From contig OZ025868.1 of assembly GCA_964019415.1 (NCBI GenBank), positions 3,416,643 through 3,480,642 on the forward strand: a DNA stretch of 64,000 nucleotides, read 5' to 3'. Position 1 is the stretch's first letter; each line of letters starts with the position of its first letter. The notes under the pieces were generated by a model. The model made no database searches. It was given only the letters and a program-made list of their open reading frames with translations, and was not told the DNA's origin. Origin of the DNA: Ianthella basta. Lineage: Eukaryota; Porifera; Demospongiae; Verongiida; Ianthellidae. Position numbers and translations under genes: made by a program. Positions 1-11,570 of the stretch are shown here, piece after piece.

Positions 1-720
1 GGGTTTCCTGCAGATCTATGCATAGACCACAAGCCCATGTTTATAGCCATAGAAACACCACCCGCAACAGGGCTATAAAACTGTCAGAAATCAGCTTAGA
101 ATCATGACCACATTTTGCACTTGATTCATTAGGTGTACTTGGCCAAGCTGCACTGCATGGACTTCATTGGATCGAGAGTTTTCGCTGTGCCACAGGAGAA
201 CCTCATACCTATACAGGTATATATAGCATTGTCCCCAGAGACTACCTCTCTCAACAGGAAGCATTGATCTTCTACAAGGCTTTTCATCATCGTCCAGGGG
301 GGAGACATGAATTATCATGAATCATTCACAGTAGCTACAACAGCTGAATTCCACCGAAGCAAGGCACCCCAGTACAGGCCTAGGCCTAGTACCTACCGGC
401 AGAGACTGTTACAAGTGTGCGAGCTGCTTTTCACTTGCACCAGCTAGTGGCAGGTGGTGGATCTCTGCTGAAACTGAATGCGGTATCTTGCCCTGATGAG
501 TTGTTGCAAACATAATAATAATTATTGCATCATTCATGGGTGATTCAGCACAGCACTGTCCCCAGGGGACTGGAGTGGGAAGAGGGACATGGGACACATA
601 CAGATTGGGCATCCTCTTGGGAGTTGTAGTATACACAGCCTGCCCTAGCTGCAAATGCTGAGTCATCAGTCAGAAACAGCTGCAGCTACATGTGGGGTTT
701 ATGCTTGCTGCCTCTAGCCA
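1..720. repeat. Dispersed block R3, 3' fragment
   Basis: This stretch matches the later parts of the blocks at 11640-13110, 25990-26735 and 30650-31380. Shared landmarks are the phrase around 'cagatctatgcatagaccacaagcc', the 'ccaccgaagcaaggca' stretch, and the sequence from 'gagactgttac' to 'gctgaaactgaatgcgg'. I see no open frame that survives between the copies, so I treat it as non-coding repeat. Confidence 0.6.
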
Positions 721-759
721 TGCACTCATGATGGACCAGATGGACCAGTGTGAATGATG

Positions 760-760
<1 letters not shown>

Positions 761-822
<62 letters not shown>

Positions 823-832
823 GTGTGTGTGT
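761..832. repeat. (GT)n microsatellite upstream of SRPRA-exon copy 1
   Basis: A run of about 35 GT units, interrupted by one TTG. It sits in the intron-like sequence immediately upstream of the SRPRA-like exon at 919. The same arrangement recurs before the copies at 4239 and 27066. Confidence 0.95.
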
Positions 833-918
833 ATGTGCATTTATCTGTGATTGTGACTGCTACATGTGTATGTACATATGTGTCTACCTATAATGTGTAT
901 GAGTGTGAACCCATTCAG

Positions 919-1044
919 GTGGGGGCTACCATATCAATGACGTATGTCACAGGCCAGCCCATAGTGTTTGTGGGCACTGGACAGACCTACAGTGACCTCA
1001 AGAGCCTCAACGTGCAGTCAGTGGTACAGGCACTGCTCAACTGA
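919..1044 (+). pseudogene. SRPRA: Copy 1 of the terminal coding exon of SRP receptor alpha subunit
   Basis: The segment follows a consensus acceptor (ccattcag) and reads [20 protein letters not shown], then [11 protein letters not shown] and VQALLN, before TGA. This is recognisable as the C-terminal end of the SRP receptor alpha GTPase (FtsY/SRalpha family), with the closing loop motif GTGQ...DL. SRalpha acts at the ER membrane in co-translational targeting. The frame is intact for 41 codons, but no other SRPRA exon is visible upstream; the sequence before the GT tract is repeat block R3. I therefore read it as a duplicated exon rather than a whole gene. It could still be the true last exon if earlier exons lie left of the window. 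Near-identical copies are at 4239 and 27066. Confidence 0.75.
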
Positions 1045-1439
1045 GAGAGGACAGAGTGATCCACAGTGCAATGTATGAGGTACAGCCTTGCCTAGTTATG
1101 ACACTTAGGCAGTTTCATAGCTATAATTCCGGTGCCGAGACATCACTGGCACAAGCAAGTTTCCCTTGGCAGCTACGCTTGATGTTCGTACATCCATGGC
1201 TGCATGTCCCAGAAGCTTGTTAACTATGTATAGTAAGCTGACTCAGCAAGCCAAGGAATGATGACCTCGCCCCTGTGTAGTCTAGAGCCTGGTAACTACA
1301 TTTGTAGTTATGAAAACACACCATTCCAGCAGGTGCCGTCTCTAATGAAGTTACAGTGGATCCAACAGGCACCTCCCATTGTAGTCTATAGCTAACACAG
1401 CAGGTGCAATATTCCCCACCCAGTACAGGTTATACATGC

Positions 1440-2330
<891 letters not shown>

Positions 2331-2515
2331 ATCAAAAGACTGATGTTTGCACTGCGTCTTTGTAGTCCACAGTATGCACAGTATGTATTATGATGAGTTG
2401 TCTGTTGCATGACTCACACCATTGGTACATATTACACGATTATCACATGACTATCACACGACTGTCACATGACTACCCTGCAGGTGTGACCTGTCAGGTG
2501 AGGTCAAGCATGGAG

Positions 2516-2551
<36 letters not shown>

Positions 2552-2737
2552 CACAGGCGGCTGTCTTAGACAGGTTTCACTGAAGCACTAAAGTGCATGA
2601 GAAACGTGCATAACTATAATGTTAACCTAGTTACTCGTCTGCACATACTTAAATTGTGTTTATAATGTCTTTATACTAACTGGATCAGCATGTGAGTGAA
2701 GCTGTAACTGCATTGGCAGAACCTGGCTTCTGTTGTT

Positions 2738-3125
2738 GACTCCACTAGGTGAGCAACCTTACCTTTTATGGTCATGCTTTGCTAGTGGGTGTGGCATATA
2801 TTAGTGGCTTATTATAGAGTCTTGCGGAGGAGAAGCTGTATATATAGTAGACAGTCCCCATCTGATTGAGGCAAGGACAGAAGACTCAAGCTGCTTAATA
2901 GGCAAGCAAGGAGGCATAGATCAAATCCACACTACTTTCTGTGTGCGCAAGTGCCCTCTTACCATATGGGAGTGTGCTTAAGTCTAGTCACAATCATTCT
3001 TGTATTGTCATTTCCTCACTTGATTCCATGTCATGCACTTTTAGCCCTCATTTACTCATTTATATACATTGTCTCTCAAGTGTGCATCCTCTTGCTGTGA
3101 TGGCACCTTACAGTAGATAGATTTG
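2738..3125 (+). pseudogene. Membrane-protein family copy with coding region deleted
   Basis: The sequence starts with the family's 5' leader (donor-like 'aggtgagcaac', then 'gctagtgggtgtggcata' and 'ggacagaagactcaagc'). It then passes, around 2965-2985, directly into the family's 3' flank ('cattcttgtattgtcat', then 'cctcttgctgtgatggcacc'), which follows the stop codon in the copies at 15287 and 48703. The whole coding exon is missing, so this looks like a deletion derivative of the tandem gene unit. Confidence 0.55.
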
Positions 3126-3180
3126 TATGAATGAGCCACTGTGGCGAATGCTAGTCTCTCGAACATGCATGAACTAATGC

Positions 3181-3223
3181 GCGCGCGCGCGCGCGCGTGT
3201 GTGTGTGTGTGCATGTGTGTGTG

Positions 3224-3296
<73 letters not shown>

Positions 3297-3298
3297 GC
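3181..3298. repeat. (GC)n/(GT)n compound microsatellite
   Basis: Starts as about eight GC units and continues as GT with a few GC and CA interruptions. Confidence 0.95.
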
Positions 3299-3770
3299 AT
3301 TATTATTGGGGCAAGTCTGAGCGAGCCTCACTCTGATGTGGGATTGTGGTCCTATGCATGACTAACCTAGTCACTCATCAGCACATAATAAAAAATTGTG
3401 ATTATATAATAATGTAAGCAATCGAATTTTCTAACTTGGCACAACAAGGGCTGATACTCTGGCTTCTGCATTCGCTCTGCAAGGTGAGCATGCCTAAGCC
3501 GCTACCTTTTATGGCCATGCTCTGCTAGTGGGTGTGGCATACATTAGCGGCTTATTATAGAGCCTTGTGGAGGAGAAGCTGTAGCAGACTGCCCCCATCT
3601 GATCGAGGCAAGGACAGAAGACTCAAGCTGCTTAATAGGCAAGCAAGGAGGCATCGATCAGTTCCACACTACTTTCTGTGTGCGCAAGTGCATGCCCTTC
3701 TTACCATCTGGATATTTGCTTACTGGTCTTGTCTGTCACTTCACAACAGGCTCCGAGATACTGCAGCTAT

Positions 3771-4028
3771 GCCAGTGCCAACTTTGCCAGGGACACACTG
3801 GCCAGCTCCATGAGTGTTTTTAGTTTTCTGTGGGCAGGTAGTGCGAGTACAGCTGTTTTACTATTTCTCCTTTTTCATTTTATGGGTATAGTGGCTCTCA
3901 CTTTTGAATTTAGCAAGTCCTGGCCAACTGCATTAACAACTCATCCATCATACATTGTATATGGTACATACGCAGGTCTACCCTTTGGGTTGCTTCTGCC
4001 TTTAGTCAGTATCATGCGTAAGCTTGGT

Positions 4029-4029
<1 letters not shown>
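3771..4029 (+). pseudogene. Five-pass membrane protein family, recombined pseudogene
   Basis: It begins with the family start [14 protein letters not shown] and then has TGA where the intact paralog at 15287 has CGA. After the first membrane segment the sequence jumps to the fifth one ([18 protein letters not shown], then [14 protein letters not shown]), so some 250 codons of the middle are absent. At the codons Gly-Lys, where intact paralogs continue with His-Cys, it runs into a (GT)n tract and on to SRPRA exon copy 2. The 5' leader from 3480 is preserved, with a good acceptor (cacttcacaacag) just before the ATG. The deletion, nonsense codon and fusion make it non-functional in the family sense. 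Confidence 0.75.
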
Positions 4030-4071
<42 letters not shown>

Positions 4072-4078
4072 CGTGTGT

Positions 4079-4143
<65 letters not shown>
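4030..4143. repeat. (GT)n at membrane-pseudogene/SRPRA-exon junction
   Basis: About 55 GT units with a few GC interruptions and one GG, lying exactly between the truncated membrane-protein sequence and the SRPRA intron/exon copy. Confidence 0.95.
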
Positions 4144-4144
<1 letters not shown>

Positions 4145-4238
4145 GTATGTGTGTGTGCATTTGTCTGTGATTGTGACTGTTAAATGTGTATGTACATATG
4201 TGTCTACCTATAATGTGTATGAGTGTGAACCCATTCAG

Positions 4239-4364
4239 GTGGGAGCTGCCATATCAATGATGTATGTCACAGGCCAGCCCATAGTGTTTGTGGGCACTGG
4301 ACAGACCTACAGTGACCTCAAGAGCCTCAACGCGCAGTCAGTGGTACAGGCACTGCTCAACTGA
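4239..4364 (+). pseudogene. SRPRA: Copy 2 of the SRPRA terminal coding exon
   Basis: 126 bp from the acceptor 'cattcag' to TGA, encoding 41 residues that differ from copy 1 at four positions, for example MMYV for MTYV and NAQ for NVQ. The [12 protein letters not shown] motif of the SRalpha/FtsY closing loop is kept. The preceding 95 bp, from 'gtgcatttgtctgtgattg' to the acceptor, are the duplicated intron end. The frame is open back through the GT tract into the membrane pseudogene, giving a fortuitous 228-codon ORF. No other SRPRA exon is nearby. Confidence 0.72.
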
Positions 4365-5717
4365 GAGAGGACGGAGTGATCCACAGTGCAACATACAAGG
4401 TTAAAACCTAGCCTAGCAGTGAACGCTGGTATATAGTTTAGTTCTAGCTTGCAAAGTGCTTATTTATATATATATGTGTATGTACAGCTGTGATACTGCA
4501 TTAGGATTGTACTGTAGCTCTGCACGGGCGCAGGGCTCTGTTTGCTGTATTTGAAGAACGTACTGTATGAGTTATACTGTTAATTCATGGAGGTACTGTA
4601 CATCTGTGTGAGCTGATGCTTGAGACAATTCAAAATCTATCTCTGTGCTTATGCAGTCAGTGACTACGATTATACTTTCCTGAGATCCCATGAGCATGCA
4701 ACACAACACGTGCACATATGTATGAAAGATATTCACATGTTATGTAACAGCTGCATGATTCAGCAAGCAGTGCACGTGCACATCATGCACTCTGCCATGC
4801 AATCTGGAGAGGAGCATCCCTCATGATCACCTGCTGCAGATGTATTTATGAAAACATGCAGTGCATTCCAGCTAGCAGCTGCAGCCTGTCATTACACTAG
4901 GTCACACCTCCATGGGCGGGTCTGCCTGCTATCATATGCCAGCCTCCACTACTTGACAGTGAAGTAAATCAATGATTGCACACTTCACTGTCAGCCCATT
5001 GTGTTGTGAGTGCTGCCAGCACAGTACATATGTACGTATGTGTTGATGCTTTAGGGTTGCTAATAGCATGTTGCAGCACAATCATATGCATATCGTTATT
5101 ATTAACCCTTTTAAGGCAAGGATCCCTGCAAATGTCTAACTGCTTGTGAAGTGTGTTCTCAGCCAGGTTTCCCCACTGACCATCACACTCTGCCATCCTC
5201 CTGCAGCTGATTCTTCTCTCAATCAAGTCTTCACTACACCACCATCTCTGACCCCCCCCCCCCCCCATCACACTATGTACTGTAACTATGCATTGTTTGT
5301 ATATGTACGTATATATAATAGAGACAAAGGTGAAGCTATGCAAACATGCCAGGCTAATGCAGTGTAATGTGCAATGTCTTGCTGTGTAGGGAGACCCCCA
5401 AAATGTATAATCATAGCTGAACGTTGATACTGTTTGTAATTATTGCAAACAAAGTTGATTACACACTGTCGAATTCTTACTCAGTCCTTAAGCAAAAGAC
5501 TGTCAAACAGATTCACAAAGTGTCAGTGCAGTAATTAAATGCACATGATACAGATGTTTACAGGAATGCAACAAACACAAACACAAATTAAAATTATGCA
5601 ATCAATAAGGTGCGTACGTACATTACAATGTTGTACAATTCTGCTTAATCTAGTGCTAGCTATACTGTATGTATATATGCATATGTTAGGTTGAGAGTTT
5701 TCTGCTGTATCACTTCT
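4365..5717. repeat. Spacer of duplicated unit A (copy 1)
   Basis: This intergenic stretch between the SRPRA exon and the coiled-coil gene is repeated with high similarity at 27196-28610, including the poly-C tract (5252-5266 against 28141-28156) and the 'cttaagcaaaagactgtcaaac' region. Small ORFs inside differ in frame between copies, so I call no gene. Confidence 0.8.
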
Positions 5718-7025
5718 CTATATGGCCCCAGCCTCTGGGGGTTCATTGTTGGCCGGATTTCCCGTGACTCGTCTCCACAGACCATACAGAGTAGCCTTTA
5801 TGCCTTTCTGATCAGTGCCTCTGGTGCTAGGTTGACCATTGTGGTCACGTGAAGGTCTCAACGCATCAAGTATTTCCGTCATCATCTGGTGCTGCTGCTC
5901 CATCACCAGCTGAAATGCGTTTTCAACACCATCAACCCGCTCATGTACCTGCCTGGTTCCATGTTCAGCTCGATCCCTCATGTTTGCAACCTCATTCACA
6001 ACACAGTCAACTCGTTCATTGACCTGCCTATGATTACCTTCAACTTGTGTCTCCACCCTTCCCATACCATTCTCGAGCACAACAAGCCGTCTCTTCACAT
6101 CCGTCATGTCGCTCTCAAGAGTGGCAGCCCGTCTCTTCAGATTACCAACATCACCCTCAACACGGTCAACTCGCTCATTCACTGCACTCTCAAGTGCACC
6201 AACCTGTGTCCTCAGAGTTCCAATGTCCCCCTCAACATGGTTAACTCGCTCATTCATTGCATTCTCAAGTGTACCGACCTGCGTCCTCACAGTTCCAATG
6301 TCACCCTCAACACGGCCAATTTGCTCATTCATTGCACTCTCAAGTGCACCGACCTGCATCCTCAGAGTTCCGACATCACCCTCAATACAGTCAACTCGCT
6401 CATTCCCTGCACTCTCAAGTGCACCAATCTGTGTCTTCACAGTTCCAATGTCACCCTCAACACGGCCAATTTGCTCATTCATTGCACTCTCAAGTGCACC
6501 AACCTGCTTCCTCAGAGTTCCAACGTTACCCTCCACACGACCAATTTGCCCATTCACTGCACCCTCAAATGCACCGATCTGCGTCCTCAGAGTTCCAACA
6601 TCAGCCTCAACACGGTCAACTCGCTCATTCCCTGCACTCTCAAGTGCACCAATCTGTGTCCTCACAGTTCCAATGTCACCCTCAACACGGCCAACTCGCT
6701 CATTCACCGCACCCTCAAGTGCGTCAACCTGTGCACTCACATTCCCAACTTCACCCTCAACACGGCCAACTCGCTCATTCACCGCACCCTCAAGTGCGTC
6801 AACCTGTGCACTCACATTCCCAACTTCACCCTCAACACGGCCAACTCGCTCATTCACCACACCCTCAAGTGCATCAGCCTGTGCACTCACATTCCCAACT
6901 TCACCCTCAACACGGCCAACTCGCTCATTCAACGCACCCTCAAGTGCGCCAACTCTGCCCACATCATCACCAACATGCTCTACTTCTTCAGTAGAAGCCA
7001 GTGGCCCTCTAGCACCTTTCTTCAC
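5718..7025 (-). CDS. Coiled-coil protein with 25-residue repeats, paralog 1
   Basis: Open frame of 435 codons with no recognised family name. From about residue 28 it has eleven consecutive 25-residue repeats with the pattern ALExAxNERVxRVEGxVGxx. Hydrophobic residues recur at spacings 4-4-3-4-3-4-3, the pattern of one 11-residue plus two 7-residue coiled-coil periods. A degenerate coiled coil follows (MTDVKRRLVVLENGMGRVET, then HERVDGVENAFQLVMEQQ) and then a basic, proline-containing tail ending PPEAGAI. No signal peptide or membrane segment is seen. The frame opens with GTG, not ATG. A pyrimidine-rich 'cttctcctctcct' followed by 'gttacag' just upstream looks like a splice acceptor and is conserved in all three paralogs, so this is probably the last exon of a longer gene. 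Closest copy: 28611-29948. Confidence 0.6.
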   Translation of the reverse strand: MKKGARGPLASTEEVEHVGDDVGRVGALEGALNERVGRVEGEVGNVSAQADALEGVVNERVGRVEGEVGNVSAQVDALEGAVNERVGRVEGEVGNVSAQVDALEGAVNERVGRVEGDIGTVRTQIGALESAGNERVDRVEADVGTLRTQIGAFEGAVNGQIGRVEGNVGTLRKQVGALESAMNEQIGRVEGDIGTVKTQIGALESAGNERVDCIEGDVGTLRMQVGALESAMNEQIGRVEGDIGTVRTQVGTLENAMNERVNHVEGDIGTLRTQVGALESAVNERVDRVEGDVGNLKRRAATLESDMTDVKRRLVVLENGMGRVETQVEGNHRQVNERVDCVVNEVANMRDRAEHGTRQVHERVDGVENAFQLVMEQQHQMMTEILDALRPSRDHNGQPSTRGTDQKGIKATLYGLWRRVTGNPANNEPPEAGAI

Positions 7026-7028
7026 ATT

Positions 7029-7060
7029 CCTGTAACTGGGTTGTGCATGAGGAGAGGAGA
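7029..7060 (-). promoter_or_regulatory. Probable splice acceptor of coiled-coil exon
   Basis: On the minus strand a pyrimidine-rich run and a terminal AG precede the coding repeat region. The same arrangement is found near 21170-21205 and 29910-29948. No in-frame ATG lies near the 5' end in any copy, which is why I favour an acceptor over a translation start. Confidence 0.4.
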
Positions 7061-7650
7061 AGTCTAAACACCACTTCCTTGTATGTCAGAGTACAATATA
7101 TTTGTGCGTATGGTCAAACTACCATCTGTAGCATGTGTTGGGCTGCATGCATGGCACCATTTCTAGTGAATGCAAAGCATTGTGGGGTGAGCCTGAGGGA
7201 GTGTGGGTAATGAGAAAACTTCGTCTGATCCTGGAAAAAAGTTGGTAACTGAATGGTCTTCATTAAATCCAGTGACACACTCCTAAATTGTCTGTTCCAA
7301 GGAATGAGGAATCATATGCATAATTGGGGCGAGCCTGAGCGAGCCCCACTCTGGCGTGGAGTGTAGGCGGAAGTCTCTGTTTTATTATTATTATTATTAT
7401 CATTATGTATAGATGGTACGTCCGTTTTGGCTCCCGGGGCCGATTTCGTCTAGGTCATAGCCCCAAGCATAAGATGTCTATATATGCCCCAACCCGAGTC
7501 TCTTCGCCGGTGTAGAAGAACACGGCTGCATGCCGTTCGCTTGCCAGCCGCGCACACTCCGAAACAAAGATGCCTTACCAACCGTGCAGACTGCGGATGC
7601 CTTGACAACCGCACACACACCGTTGGAACGTCGCTCGCACTCACGACGCT

Positions 7651-7833
7651 ATGTCAAGGACGCTCTCCCCTACCTTTGTTGTTGTAGCTATGGGAAAGCA
7701 GCGGGTCCACACGTCAGCTAGGATGCCAATTTTTGATGCACAGCTTTTGCGTGAACTTCATGCTCAGACGGCTACAGTCATCGTTTCACTGGAAGGACAG
7801 CACGCTCCAGCCATTGTTCTAGCCAGGGACTAG
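7651..7833 (+). pseudogene. Small ORF inside repeat, interrupted copy
   Basis: ATG-initiated 60-codon frame (MSRTLSPTFVVVAMGKQRV...). It is homologous to the 81-codon frame at 9818. A TAG replaces a CAG codon after the shared LARD, and the frame would otherwise continue (SSAIKV). No known domain is recognised. Confidence 0.3.
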
Positions 7834-8216
7834 ATGTCTTCAGCGATCAAAGTTGGCTGCAGCGAGTTCCCTTCGATACAGGCTGCTCATCTAGTGCATA
7901 CAAGCTGATGCAGTGACGTTGTCAGTATATTCGTGGGCATGGGTATAAGTTGTCCGTCTGCCCCACTCCATGATATCACCATGTCTAGCACACCATTTTA
8001 CAATGAAGTTTATAATGCGAAATAATTATGTCAAAACAAGTGAAATATAATGCACAATACAATTAAGAACATGCCATTGTGACTCAACACAATTATGGTG
8101 CAGCAATCAGAACACACAATCAGAACGCAGTAACATGACAGATTAGTCCAGTTGTCCAGGGTGTACCCATTCACATACTAGAGATAAACTGGTATCAATG
8201 CAGTAACTTGCTGTCT

Positions 8217-8540
8217 TATGCTCTGCATTTGGTACTCATGTGCATGGAGGTGTGTCCGTCCTCAATAGGCCTATCCACATTTCCTATAACCTGTTTCATT
8301 CACGTACAACCATCATGCATGTGTGCTCCATTCCTGTCATCGCCCACTCTCTAGGCCACGATCACTGCAGGAGTACGTATGCTCTGCATTTGGTACTCAT
8401 GTGCATGGAGGTGTGTCCGTCCTCAATAGGCCTATCCACATTTCCTATAATCTGTTTCATTCACCTACACCCATCATGCATGTGTGCTCCATTCCTGTCA
8501 TCGCCCACTCTCTAGGCCATGATCACTGCAAGAGTACGTG
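8217..8540. repeat. 161-bp tandem duplication (two copies)
   Basis: The segment beginning 'tatgctctgcatttggtact' occurs at 8217 and again at 8378 with few differences. The homologous block at 10413-10575 has only one copy, so the duplication is specific to this location. Confidence 0.85.
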
Positions 8541-8561
8541 ACGCTTGCTCAGGCTCGCCCC

Positions 8562-9559
8562 ACAATGCTTGCATTCACCTAGTTATTATTATTACTAGCA
8601 GAGAAGGGCGCCTTCGGCGCCCTCCTCTGCTCCGGCGCCCAACGCAGGTGCTTCCAATGCCAGTGCTTCTGATGCAAAGCACTTCCAAACCTGGCTACTG
8701 AGGAATGGCTATAGACACTGCAGTTGCAGTTAGCTAGCTATAGAGTTGCATACAGCTGACTCCTCGTCCACCATGAATCACCTTCTGCAAGGTCAAGTGT
8801 CTTGTACTGCCCTCCAAATGAAACAAAACTGACTCATGATGGCCCCTTTGAGCTGATTCTTGGTTGTCATGAGTTGACTCCTGGTTGGTCCTTTGAGCTG
8901 ACTCCCCTTTAGCTGGCTCCTGCTTTTCCCTTGGTGCTGACTCCTGTGAGTGAAGGTTGAGTGATGTTCTTAGAGTTCTGACAGTTGTCGTCGATTCTGA
9001 AGAGCTCTCATCATCTCTGAATGTCTTGACTTCTTGGTTAGTCCGGTGTTGCCCTTAATATTCGGCATATGCGCACTGCAACGGTTGCAAATTGCTTTGT
9101 TTGGAAGAAACGTATTACAATGACGTCATGATATCATTGCGCAAGCCTAAAACCCGCATAACTTGTGCCAATCCTTTCGCCATCAAGCCGCTTTCACTCA
9201 CGTAAGACGGGGCTTTCCGCTATATAGCTTATATCACCCACAGCCTTCTACATTGTGCTAAAACTATAGCAAAGAAGCCGTCGCACCATCTTCCCAGGAG
9301 GAGTTGTGTAACAAAGGAATTAACTGCGAATTCCGTAATCTACTTCGCTTTCCTCCGTAAAACAAAAATGGCGTCCTATAGTAACGTATGGCGAGTTGGC
9401 GCAAAACCTTCATTTCGCAAGCTATCGCAGGGAAACCCAGCCGAAGACACCCTCCGAATAGCGCTTCTACATTCGGACCGCGTTTTCTGCAAAGCCTCCG
9501 TATGGTTCCCGAGATTAGTGCGGACAAAAAATCGGCCTAGCTCCATTATAATAAGATTA
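8562..9559. other. Stretch without a supported gene
   Basis: Contains a hairpin-like 'gggcgccttcggcgccc' at about 8606-8622 and otherwise apparently single-copy sequence. Two short overlapping ORFs (9264-9527 minus, 9368-9619 plus) run into the neighbouring repeat, and I do not support either as a gene. Confidence 0.5.
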
Positions 9560-10625
9560 TTATTATTATTATGTATAGATGATACGTCCGTTTTGGCCCC
9601 CGGGGCCGATTTTGGCTAGGTCATAGCCCCAAGCATTAGATCTATGCCCCAAGCCGAGTCTTTTCGCCGGTGTAGAAGAACACGGCAGCATGCCGTTCGC
9701 TTGCCAGCCGCGCACTCTCCGAAACAAAGACGCCTTACCAACCGTGCAGACTTCGAAACAAAGATGCCTTAGCAACCGCACACACCCCGTTGGAACGTCG
9801 CTCGCACTCACGACGCTATGTCAAGGACGCTCTCCCCTACCTTTGTTGTTGTAGCTATGGGAAAGCAGCGGGTCCCCACATCGGCTAGGGTGCCGATTTT
9901 TGATGCAGCACGGCTTTTGCGTGAACTTCATGCTCAGGCGGCTACAGTCAACACTTCACTGGAAGGACAGCGCGCTCCAGCCATTGTTCTAGCCAGGGAC
10001 CAGATCTCTTCAGCGATCAAAGTTGTCTGTGGCGAGTTCCCTTCGAGCAGGCTGCTCATCTAGTGCATTCATGCTGATGCAATGACGTTGTCAGTATATT
10101 TGTGGACATGGGTATAGGTTGTCCGTCTGCCCCACTCCATGATATCACCATGTCTAGCACATTATGCTGAGGAAGACAGTCAGAGAGTCACCATCTTGCC
10201 CACCATTTTACATTGAAGTTTATAATGCGAAATAATTGTGTCAAAACAAGTGAAATATAATGCACAATACAATTAAGAACATGCCATTGTGACTCAACAC
10301 AATCATGGTGCAGCAATCAGAACGCAGTAACATGACAGATTAGTCCTGTTGTCCAGGGTGTACCCATTCACATACTAGAGGTAAACTGGTATCAATGCAG
10401 TAACTTGCTGTCTTATGCTCTGCATTTGGTACTGATGTGCATGGAGGTGTGTCCGTCCTCAGTAGGCCTATCCACATTTCCTATAACCTGTTTCATTCAC
10501 CTACACCCATGATCATGCATGTGTGCTCCATTCCTGTCATCGCCCACTCTCTAGGCCACGATCACTGCAAGAGTACGTGACGCTCGCTCAGGCTCGCCCC
10601 ACAATGCTTGCATTCGCCTAGTTAC
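9560..10625. repeat. Second copy of the 7390-8580 block
   Basis: Shares 'gatacgtccgttttggc', 'ccgattttggctaggtcatagcccc' and the whole region to 'cacaatgcttgcattc' with the block at 7390-8580. It lacks the left end and the tandem duplication and has a short insertion near 10165-10200. Confidence 0.8.
9818..10063 (+). CDS. Small 81-residue ORF in repeat block, function unknown
   Basis: ATG-initiated frame (MSRTLSPTFVVVAMGKQRV..., then ARLLRELHAQAATV and LEGQRAPAIVLARD) ending SSRLLI. The reading frame aligns with the copy at 7651 over 60 codons, with a single three-base difference that keeps the frame (DAARLL against DAQLL). That is weak evidence of past coding constraint. No signal peptide, membrane segment or known motif is visible. 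It could equally be a chance frame in a GC-richer non-autonomous element. Confidence 0.25.
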   Translation: MSRTLSPTFVVVAMGKQRVPTSARVPIFDAARLLRELHAQAATVNTSLEGQRAPAIVLARDQISSAIKVVCGEFPSSRLLI

Positions 10626-11003
10626 GGGTAGTACGATGGCTCTGTCTGTGTCGTACGTCCGTTTGGGCCACGGACGGAAGTTTTCGCGTAATATTTTGCT
10701 CGGGGTTTGGGGAACATTTTCGCCAGGGGCCTTCGACGCCCACGAGGTGTACGTATACACCGTTTAGTTCGAATTCCAATGCTATTTATACCAGCCATTT
10801 CGCAGCTCATAAACATTGTGGTCTCACTATCATGCAACATTATACCTGCACTGGGGCCAGGCCCACACTGCATAGAGACAATACAGTGTGAGTCGATCCT
10901 GTCTATTTACGCACGCACGGCATGCTACAGCTATGGATCGCACCACGGGCAATTGTACAGATCGTAGACTGTCGCCCAACGACAGACAGGACGGCCTGCA
11001 CAT

Positions 11004-11006
11004 GAG

Positions 11007-11044
<38 letters not shown>

Positions 11045-11046
11045 GA
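11004..11046. repeat. (GA)n microsatellite
   Basis: About 20 GA units with one GGG interruption. Confidence 0.95.
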
Positions 11047-11525
11047 ACGGGCTCGGCGTGCCTCAGAAACGCCAGAACGGTGCCGAGTGCGGAGAGAGCG
11101 CGACAGGGCCAGGCGGAGGCAGAGCACGGACGTCGCGAGAATGTCTCCATAGGCCAGCGCGCAGTGGAATACAATGTACGAGGGCGGTTGCACAGGAGAG
11201 AAGAGAACCAGGCAACAGAGGAAGGCCGCCAAGCTGACCCAGTTAGCAGAAGCAAGGGTGCACAGAAGAGACAGCACAAGAGAACACAAGAGGATGATTT
11301 TGCTTACTGTTTAATGCATGCATCACTGAACATTCACAGCGTGGCGCTTCCTCAGGCTCGCCCGACAATGCTTTGCATTCACTAGTTAGCATTTAAAAGG
11401 GTTTACGGGGGACAAATTTCAGTACGTAAGTTCAATGTCGAGACGGCCCAACGCTAACTTGCAACAACAGTCGAGGCTAAGTTGGTGCATAGACAAACGA
11501 AACAACAAGCACTCAGCAACTTAAG

Positions 11526-11570
11526 TACACCAACCATAGACAAACGTTTCGTTTGTCTATGGTTGGTGTA
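11526..11570. repeat. Near-perfect hairpin, 21-bp arms
   Basis: Arms at 11526-11546 and 11550-11570 (tacaccaaccatagacaaac and its complement) with a 3-base loop. The same arm sequence is reused in the tandem/hairpin array at 30450-30599. Confidence 0.9.

Larger units (their letters stand above)
7326..8561. mobile_element. Possible element with GGGGCGAGCCTGAGCGAGC ends
   Basis: A 19-bp end at 7326-7344 is matched in inverted orientation, with one mismatch, at 8543-8561. Related ends also occur singly at about 7170-7205, 10583-10601, 11345-11375, 30050-30090 and 52065-52170. The interior holds (ATT)n, a GC-richer portion shared with 9560-10625, and a 161-bp tandem duplication. No transposase is seen, so it would be non-autonomous. 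Confidence 0.4.

Noticed and set aside
9264-9619. Overlapping minus (87 codons) and plus (83 codons) ORFs, the plus one starting ATGGCGTCC
   Set aside because: The plus ORF runs into the neighbouring dispersed repeat, and neither has a recognisable domain or a splice partner.
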